From NCBI RefSeq assembly GCF_021730395.1, contig NC_069367.1:16304501-16368500 (forward strand): 64,000 bases of DNA, written 5' to 3'. The position numbers and the translations under genes are program-made. A model generated the notes under the pieces. The model was not told the origin of the DNA. It saw only the letters and a program-made list of their open reading frames with translations, and made no database searches. How positions within the stretch are numbered: position 1 is the first letter of the stretch; each line of letters opens with the position of its first letter. This document shows positions 59,103-64,000 of the stretch, piece after piece. Origin of the DNA: Mercenaria mercenaria. Taxonomy: Eukaryota > Mollusca > Bivalvia > Venerida > Veneridae.

Positions 59103-62100
59103 AGTATCACTGATTTTGGGCAATATGAGCATGCTAATTCTACAGAATAAAACCATGTCATGTTTGTTTATCGAATATTAAAAGATGTCTAATTAACAAG
59201 AAAATAGCAATGCATAATTGGCAGGGGCCATCGTTATGGATTAACAGTTTGCAACGGGCGTCAATGCGTCAGATGCATGTCAAAAGATGTCCAATTAACA
59301 AGAAAATTGCAATGCATAATTACCTGGGGTCACCGCTACGGATTAACAGTTTGTATTAGGCGTAAATGTGATATCTTTTTATCTTTTGTTCATTTTTATT
59401 GGCGCCTGTTTTATGTAACAAGTTGTAGAATTTTTTTTCGAAAACAATACCAAACTTGTAGATATTGCCGATCTTTTCACAATATTTTGTATGATGTTCC
59501 AGACCATCCGCAGAATCGGTTTTCATCCGCAATCGGCTATATTCAAATTAAATTCTGAAGTACTTTATAAGAAAATCAAGAAATAACATATGATTGATGC
59601 ATAAGTTCATGTTGAAGGAGGTTTAAGTCTGCCTGACTTGCTTTTTACACACCGATTGAAAATTTTCAAAATGGCGGTGGTAATACAACAGCGCCTGCTA
59701 TATTTAGATAAAATTGCAACGGTCTAAATTACAATCGATTTGATTTTTTTTGTATCATTTTAAAGCTAAAACACTGAATTAGTTAAATATGTTCATGATT
59801 ATACTGACAGAATAGTGAAATAAAACGCTAGAATCGGCGGGTTTTCCTAGGTAGGATCGGGTTACCCTAAAAAAAACAAGAGCTGTCACTAATGGTGACA
59901 TATGCCCCCGCAGCACCTTGACCCTTGACCTGGTGACCCCAAAGTCAGTAGGGGTGGTGTACTCAATAAGTACTATCAGCATGTGAAGTTTGAAGGTCCT
60001 GGGTGAAGTGGTTCGCATGTAAAGTGCCTTCATGCAAAAAGTTAACGTTGGCCCCTGGGACCTTGACCTTTGACCTGGTGACCCCAAAGTCAGTAGGGCT
60101 GGTGTACTCATAAAGTACTATCAGCATGTGAAGTCTGAAGGTCTGGTGTACTCAATAAGTACTATCAGCATGTGAAGTTTGAAGGTCCTGGGTGCAGTGG
60201 TTCGCGAGTAAAGTGCCTTCATGCAAAAAGTTAATGTTGGCCCCTGTGACCTTGACCTTTGACCTGGTGACCCCAAAGTCAGTAGGAATGGTATACTCAA
60301 TAAGTACTATCAGCACGTGAAGTTTGAAGGTCCTGGGTGCAGTGGTTCATGAGTAAAGTGCCTTCATGCAAAAAGTTAATGTTGGCCCCTGTGACCTTGA
60401 CCTTTGACCTGGTGACCCCAAAGTCAGTAGGGGTGGTGTACTCAATAAGTACTATCAGCAGGTGAAGTTTGAAGGTCCTGGGTGCAGTGGTTCGCAAGTA
60501 AAAGGCCTTCATGCAAAAAGTTAACATTTGCCCTCAGTGACCTTGACCTTATACCTAAGACCCCAAAGTCAGTAGGGGTGGTGTACTCAATAAGTACTAT
60601 CAGCATGTGAAGTTTGAAGGTCCTGGGTGCAGTGGTTTGCGAGTAAAGTGCCTTCATGCAAAAAGTTAACGTTGGCCCCTGTGACCTTGACCTTTGACCT
60701 GGTGACCCAAAAGTCTGTAGGGGTGGTGTACTCAATAAGTACTATCAGCATGTGAAGTTTGAAGGTCCTGGGTGCAATGGTTTGCAAGTAAAAGGCCTTC
60801 ATGCAAAAAGTTAACGTTGGTCCCTGTGACCTTGACCTTTGACCTGGTGACCCCAAAGTCAGTAGGAATGGTATACTCAATAAGTACTATCAGCATGTGA
60901 AGTTTGAAGGTCCTGGGTGCAATAGTTCGCAAGTAAAAGGCCTTCATGCAAAAAGTTAACATTGGCCCCTGTGACCTTGACCTTTGACCTGGTGACCCCA
61001 GTCAGTAGGGGTGGTATACTCAATAAGTACTATCAGCATGTGAAGTTTGAAGGTCCTGGGTGCAGTGGTTTGCGAGTAAAGTGCCTTCATGCAAAAAGTT
61101 AACGTTGTGAACTAACGAACGAACGAACGGACGGACAGTTGAAAACTAATATGCCTCCCTTCGGGGGCATAAAAAACATTTCTTTGGCCTTATTACGTAC
61201 GATGATCCACACTTTAAACAAGAGCACCGCCTTGCGGGTGCTGACGCTCATCTGATTTTTTTTTGTGTAATAGAAATATTGTCCTACCCATGATTTTCTA
61301 AGTCTAAAAAGGGCCATCATTCTTGCAAAAAGCAGGATAGAGTTATGTTTCTTGATGTACAGTGTCCACTTATGATGGTGAAAAACTGTTGCAAGTTTTA
61401 AAGCAATAGCTTTGATAGTTTATGAGAAAAGTTGACTTAAACATAATACTCAACCAAGAAACTCCACCAAGAAAATGATTTTCTAAGTCCAAAAGGGGCA
61501 ATAATTATTGAAAAAAGCAGGATGGAGTTATGTTGCTGCTGTACAGGGTCAGCTTATGATGGTGAACAAGTGTTGCAAGTTTCAAAGCAATAGCTTTGAT
61601 AGTTTAAGAGAAAAAGTTGACCTAAACATAAAACTTAACCAAGAAATCTGATATTTTCTAAGTCCAAAAGGGGCCATAAATCTTGCAAAAAGCAGGACGG
61701 AGTTATGTTTCTTGCTATACAGGGTCAACTTATGATGGTGAACAAGTGTTGCAAGTTTTAAAGCAATAGCTTTGATAGTTTAGGATAAAAGCTGACCTAA
61801 ACATAAAACTTAACCAAGAAAACTGATTTTCTAAGTCCAAAAGGGGCAATAAATCTTGCAAAAAGCAAGATGGAGTTATATTTCTTGATGTACAGGGTCT
61901 GCTTATGATGGTGAACAAGTATTCCAAGTTTCAAAGCAATAGCTTTGATAGTTTAGGAGAAAAGTTGACCTAAACATAAAACTTAACCAAGAAATCTGAT
62001 ATTTTCTAAGTACAAAAGGGGCCATAAATCTTGCAAAAAGCAAGATGGAGTTATGTTTCTTGCTATACAGGGTCAGCTTATGATGGTGAACAAGTATTCC

Positions 62101-64000
62101 AAGTTTCAAAGCAATAGCTTTGATAGTTTAGGAGAAAAGCTGACCTAAACATAAAACTTAACCAGGCAACGCCGACGCAGACGCCGACGCCGACAACCGC
62201 TCAAGTGATGACAATAACTCATCATTTTTTTTCAAAAAATCAGATGAGCTAACAAATGAATACGTTGTGTATATGCCAATCACTTAACAAGAGCTGTCGG
62301 ATGACAGCGCGCTCGACTATTCGAAGAATTGATTGAAGAATGGGGTCAAAATATTTCCATAGATTTTCAGACTAAACAAAAAAATGGATTAAACAAAAAA
62401 TGTTCCTGTATTTGTGGATTTCGATTAGTCTTGCACTAAAAGGCAATGTGTGACCATGATGGCAAATATGTTAAGTTATATGTTAGGCAAAACATGGACT
62501 TATATGAAAACTTTAACTAATTTCTAAGTCCAAAAAGGGCCATAATTCAGTCAAAATAATTGACAGAGTTATGTACTCTTGCCTACAGATGGAAATCATG
62601 TTGATAAACTAGTGTTAAAAGTTTCAAAGCCATATGTCAAATAGTCTTGACAAAACATGGACATTTACAAAACAGAACCAATTTCCAAGTTCAAAAAGGG
62701 CCATAATTCAGCCAAAAAAGATGAGAGAGTTACGTACTCTTGCCTATTGATAGAGACTATTATACTGAACAAGATATAAAAGTTTCAAAGCCAAATGTCA
62801 AACACTTTACACAAAATATAAACTGGTACGAAAAAATTAACCAAGATTTCTAAGTCAAAAGGGGCCATAATTCAGTCAAAATGCTTGATGGAGTTATGTA
62901 CTCTTGCCTACAACTGGGCATTGTGATGGTAAACAAGTGTTGAAAGTTTCAAAGCTTTATCTCAAAAGACTTTGTCAAAATGTGGACTGGTACGAAAAAC
63001 TTAACCAAGATTTCTAAGTCAAAAAGGGGCCATAATTCAACCAAAATGCTTGATGGAGTTATGTACTCTTGCCTACAACTAAACATGGTGATGGTAAACA
63101 AGTGTTGAAAGTTTCAAAGCTTTATCTCAAAAGACTTTGTCAAAATATGAACTGGTACGAAAAACTTAACCAAGATTTCTAAGTCAAAAGGGGCCATAAT
63201 TCAGTCAAAATGCTTGACAGAGTTATGTACTCTTGCCTATAACTGGACATGGTGATGGTAAACAAGTGTTGAAAGTTTCAAAGCTTTACCTCAAAAGACT
63301 TTGTCAAAATGTGGACTGGTACGAAAAACTTAACCAGGGTGTGACGCCGACGCCGACACCGACTCCGTGGTGAGTTGGATAGCTCTACTTATTCTTCGAA
63401 TAGTCGAGCTAATAAGAATTTAAAGCTTCCATTAAAACAAACGGAATATTCGAATGGCAAACCGAATCTCAGTATTCGTTCCCATCCCTAGTTTAAACAT
63501 ATCCATTTGTAACTCTCTATATACCTTCCTTCAGTAACATGAAATAAAGAAATACTTTCAGATCAAAGCCTAGCTATAGCTACTTCACTTATTTTCCATA
63601 TTTAGTGCAAGTACACTGCAAAACTTGAAACAAGAAGTTGAAGAAATTTAACCGAAAAGAAAAAATAATTCTTATAAGGTAAAGGTATGTCAAAATACAC
63701 CTAAATATTGGAGATAAGATCCATGTTGTACCACAGAAAAGTGGTCTCGGTTTTTCCCTACGGCCAATAATAAAAAAGTTACTAGATAAGCTATTTATAG
63801 TCACATAAAAGTAAAGTAATTAAAAAAAAAATTTGTAAGTGAACAAAAGAAGGATCTGCCAAATAAAATGGTGATACAAGTTTAGTACACTGAGGCGATT
63901 ACATAATACATCCCTTTGGGTGTATAGTTGTCTGCAAGTTTGGTTAAAATAAAATGAAAAATTGAACGAGACTTACCTTGGTAAGGTGAAGTTTAGTTGT
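52005..64000 (-). CDS. FAHD2: FAHD2-like fumarylacetoacetate hydrolase domain gene, partial (5 exons seen)
   Basis: Five minus-strand exons (63977-64000+, 58689-58905, 57294-57353, 53870-54038, 52005-52113) have consensus GT/AG borders and matching phases. Together they read like animal FAHD2: [74 protein letters not shown]. The glutamates of the WEVE motif and the aspartate of NDVSARD are the family's metal-binding positions, so the active site looks intact. The exact substrate of FAHD2 proteins is not settled; the family holds hydrolases and decarboxylases of acylpyruvate-like compounds. The N-terminal exon(s) lie beyond 64000. The C-terminal part with the GTPPGVG motif was not found below 52005. 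The introns hold most of the repeats between 52 and 64 kb. No stop or frameshift was seen in the exons. Confidence 0.9.
52182..53345 (+). mobile_element. Foldback family, copy 1, split by a LINE
   Basis: The left hairpin at 52188-52310 pairs GGAATATCTGGCTC-type and GAGCTGGATATTCCC-type arms. The core GGGAAATCAACGTCTGTAAA lies near 52381. The right part has CTGGGTGTAAGATGGAGATA and CCCAGCACCGGTGAAAAACA. The core is interrupted at 52468-53062 by a LINE end; the uninterrupted copy at 55738-56345 shows what continues on each side. All of it lies within a FAHD2 intron. Confidence 0.8.
52468..53062 (+). mobile_element. LINE 3' end inserted in a foldback, with (ATT)n tail
   Basis: The open frame to 52809 encodes the C-terminal end of a LINE reverse transcriptase: [51 protein letters not shown] 3' untranslated region follows, ending GCCTCGTTAAATAAAGTC and (ATT)n (53036-53060). 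It is 5'-truncated as usual for LINE copies. The tail matches the fragment at 2700-3400. Confidence 0.82.
53346..53869. other. Intronic DNA without recognised feature
   Basis: Short CATTTGGCATTTA-type and TTGACTATTA words repeat loosely around 53540-53670. Nothing else is recognised. Confidence 0.45.
53870..54038 (-). CDS. FAHD2: FAHD2-like exon: NDVSARD active-site segment
   Basis: 169 nt with an AAATTACAG acceptor and a GGAG/GTATGT donor, leaving one base in phase. It reads [20 protein letters not shown], then [20 protein letters not shown], then [16 protein letters not shown]. The aspartate of NDVSARD is the third metal ligand, and the lysine of [13 protein letters not shown] is conserved in the family. 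It joins the 52005-52113 exon through a split GAT codon (Asp). Confidence 0.95.
54641..55637. mobile_element. 997-bp TIR element flanked by TA (Tc1/mariner/pogo-type MITE)
   Basis: The left end CTGGTCCAGTGCCTAAATCC and the right end GGATTTAGGCACTGGACCAG are perfect inverted repeats of about 25 bp, flanked by TA on both sides (54639-54640 and 55638-55639). TA duplication is characteristic of the Tc1/mariner superfamily. It contains ATGACGTCAT at 54856-54865 next to a GCGCGCGCC tract. No transposase recognised. Confidence 0.85.
55738..56345 (+). mobile_element. Foldback family, copy 2 (uninterrupted)
   Basis: The first hairpin at 55745-55868 has arms GTAGGTGCATATGGGAAT and ATTCCCATCTGCACCTAT, with inner arms GAGGGTAACTGTTAAGGC and inverse. 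The core has GCGCGGGAAATCAACGTCCG and TTCATGCGTAACGTTATG. The second hairpin CATCTTACACCCCAGGGTGT... spans 56257-56282. GGTATGCAAGAAAC near the end mirrors TTTCTTGCATAC at 55880. No coding capacity. Confidence 0.78.
56368..57165. repeat. Minisatellite (TTCCTTCCTATAACAACCAT)n
   Basis: About 35 irregular units of 20-24 bp, based on TTTCCTTCCTAnAACAACCA with frequent substitutions. The last part (56940-57140) is most regular, showing a two-unit higher-order pattern alternating ATAACAGCCATACT and ACAACAACCATATT. It lies in the intron between the 53870 and 57294 FAHD2 exons. Confidence 0.88.
57294..57353 (-). CDS. FAHD2: FAHD2-like exon: metal-binding WEVE segment
   Basis: A 60-nt phase-0 exon between a TTTTCAG acceptor and an AAAG/GTAACT donor. 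It reads [20 protein letters not shown]. The two glutamates of WEVE are metal ligands in FAH-fold enzymes. The exon is small but unmistakable, and it joins in frame to both neighbours. Confidence 0.92.
57494..57700. mobile_element. Small TIR element (MITE), copy 2
   Basis: The ends CCTTTAGCCTGCT and AGCAGGCTAAAGG are inverted. The body matches 1513-1722 (GCCTTTGCGACCAGTGCAGA; GGTACTGCCCAAACTGAATG). It lies in a FAHD2 intron. Confidence 0.8.
57936..58135 (-). mobile_element. SINE-like repeat fragment
   Basis: The plus strand reads GTTGGGTTTAACATTGCACC, CATATGGCGACTTTCCTGC and CACCTGGGTAGAACCACCAA, and ends near CTCGAGTGAGGC. From memory this block is very common in mollusc genomes with a tRNA-like head at the right end; here it stops before the head. 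Family assignment is inference. Confidence 0.55.
58140..58688. other. Intronic DNA without recognised feature
   Basis: No repeat or exon signal recognised between the SINE-like fragment and the 58689 FAHD2 exon. Confidence 0.45.
58689..58905 (-). CDS. FAHD2: FAHD2-like exon: start of the FAH catalytic domain
   Basis: 217 nt (one base completing a codon plus 72 codons), between a TTTTTTGCAG acceptor and a GAG/GTAAAG donor. It encodes [37 protein letters not shown] and [19 protein letters not shown], ending in YPKETE. GMNYxDH and EPxIFxKFxSxIxGP are hallmarks of the FAH fold and line up with human FAHD2 without gaps. The upstream intron (58906-63976) is about 5 kb and is nearly filled by one hAT-like element with nested insertions. 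Confidence 0.92.
59875..61172 (+). mobile_element. Pearl/DINE-like element, family N (145-bp monomers, four half-sites each)
   Basis: The head AACAAGAG has the hairpin CTGTCACTAATGGTGACA and the arm CATATGCCCCCG. Eight monomers, mostly exactly 145 bp, follow (GTGACCTTGACCTTTGACCT at about 60247, 60392, 60682, 60827 and 60972). CGAACGAACGGACGGACAG precedes the inverse arm CGGGGGCATAAAAAA. Each good monomer has TGACCT TGACCT T TGACCT GG TGACCC. It looks complete. Confidence 0.93.
61217..62252 (+). mobile_element. Family M pearl/DINE-like element, copy 2
   Basis: The same head hairpin (GCACCGCCTTGCGGGTGC), arms, monomers and tail as 45762-46782, differing by few substitutions and small indels (about 16 extra bases near 61460). 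It is complete and close to its sister copy, suggesting recent movement. Confidence 0.93.
62286..63412 (+). mobile_element. Family D pearl/DINE-like element, copy 2
   Basis: The head AACAAG has the hairpin GCTGTCGGATGACAGC and the arm GCTCGACTATTCGAAGAAT. Monomers of 164-165 bp follow (CTGGTACG spaced at about 62823, 62987, 63152 and 63316). GACGCCGACGCCGACACC precedes the inverse arm ATTCTTCGAATAGTCGAGCT. It is complete, unlike the interrupted copy at 14126. Confidence 0.92.
63625..63935 (+). repeat. Fragment of the shared module plus family J end
   Basis: It carries TGTTGTACCACAGAAAAGTG, GGTTTTTCCCTACGGCCAAT and GCTATTTATAGTCACATAAA, then jumps to ATTACATAATACATCCCTTT-GGGTGTATA. It is internally deleted, without a head, and lies in the first visible FAHD2 intron. 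Confidence 0.65.
63977..64000 (-). CDS. FAHD2: FAHD2-like exon, 3' end only (window edge)
   Basis: Read on the minus strand, the last 24 bases end in AAG followed by GTAAGT, a perfect donor. In the phase required by the next exon (two bases carried over) it reads QLNFTLP-S, fitting the family's leucine/proline-rich stretch just before the catalytic domain. The exon continues beyond the window. The call rests on the donor, phase and position, because only eight codons are visible. Confidence 0.6.

Larger units (their letters stand above)
59007..63490. mobile_element. hAT-like TIR element swollen to 4.5 kb by three insertions
   Basis: The ends TAGGGATGGGAATGAATA (59007) and TATTCGTTCCCATCCCTA (ending 63490) are inverted, flanked by perfect 8-bp duplications GTTTAAAC (58999-59006, 63491-63498), the hAT-type length. 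The element's own DNA is 59007-59874 plus short linkers and 63413-63490, about 1 kb. The rest is three pearl-like elements (59875, 61217, 62286). Inside, a unit of about 100 bp is tandemly repeated (59178 and 59282; ATTAACAAGAAAATxGCAAT). A T-run lies at 59070-59096. No transposase recognised. Confidence 0.9.

Noticed and set aside
60297-60962. Serial frames with [20 protein letters not shown]
   Set aside because: Translation of the 145-bp family N monomers, not a repeat protein: frames are broken between units and no start or splice context exists.

Overview
This is nuclear DNA from an animal, most likely a bivalve mollusc. The reasons are AT-rich sequence, spliced genes with long introns, mollusc-type tRNA-derived SINEs, and above all dozens of pearl/DINE-like (Helitron-type, non-autonomous) repeats built from tandem monomers plus a GACGGAC-type microsatellite. 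Species is not determined. Everything here was read by eye; repeat boundaries are good to a few bases, older ones to tens of bases. I recognised no retrovirus-like, LTR or Polinton element.

Only two host genes are recognisable, both on the minus strand. (1) 52.0-64.0 kb holds five exons of a FAHD2-like fumarylacetoacetate-hydrolase-family gene. All splice phases match and the conserved fold motifs are present. The 5' end lies beyond the right edge, and the last exon (about 50 codons) was not found. (2) 6.8-18.0 kb holds at least five exons of a multi-repeat cadherin with good splice sites, but with an in-frame stop, a frameshift and a broken exon junction, so it reads as a decayed gene copy.

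The rest is repeats. About 30 copies share one plan on the plus strand: AACAAGAG, then a small hairpin whose sequence differs by family but still pairs, then a subterminal arm, tandem monomers of 145 or about 160-165 bp, a GACGGAC microsatellite, the matching inverted arm, and GAGCTA or an equivalent A-rich end. Several families that differ in sequence have exactly 145-bp monomers loaded with AGGTCA-type nuclear-receptor half-sites (DR0, DR1, DR2). I saw no copy in the opposite orientation.

Layout: 0-5 kb is AT-rich DNA with small MITEs, a LINE 3' end and foldbacks. 5-18 kb is the cadherin relic with repeat-filled introns. 18-30 kb is pearl-like arrays, a SINE with 11-bp target duplications and a hAT-like insertion. 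30-36.8 kb is mostly unique DNA with two old degenerate arrays. 36.8-51.6 kb is almost wholly nested pearl-like elements, including a 1.2-kb tandem duplication and a triple nest. 52-64 kb is FAHD2, whose introns hold a foldback broken by a LINE, a TA-flanked MITE, a minisatellite and a 4.5-kb hAT-like element (perfect 8-bp target duplication) filled with three further insertions.
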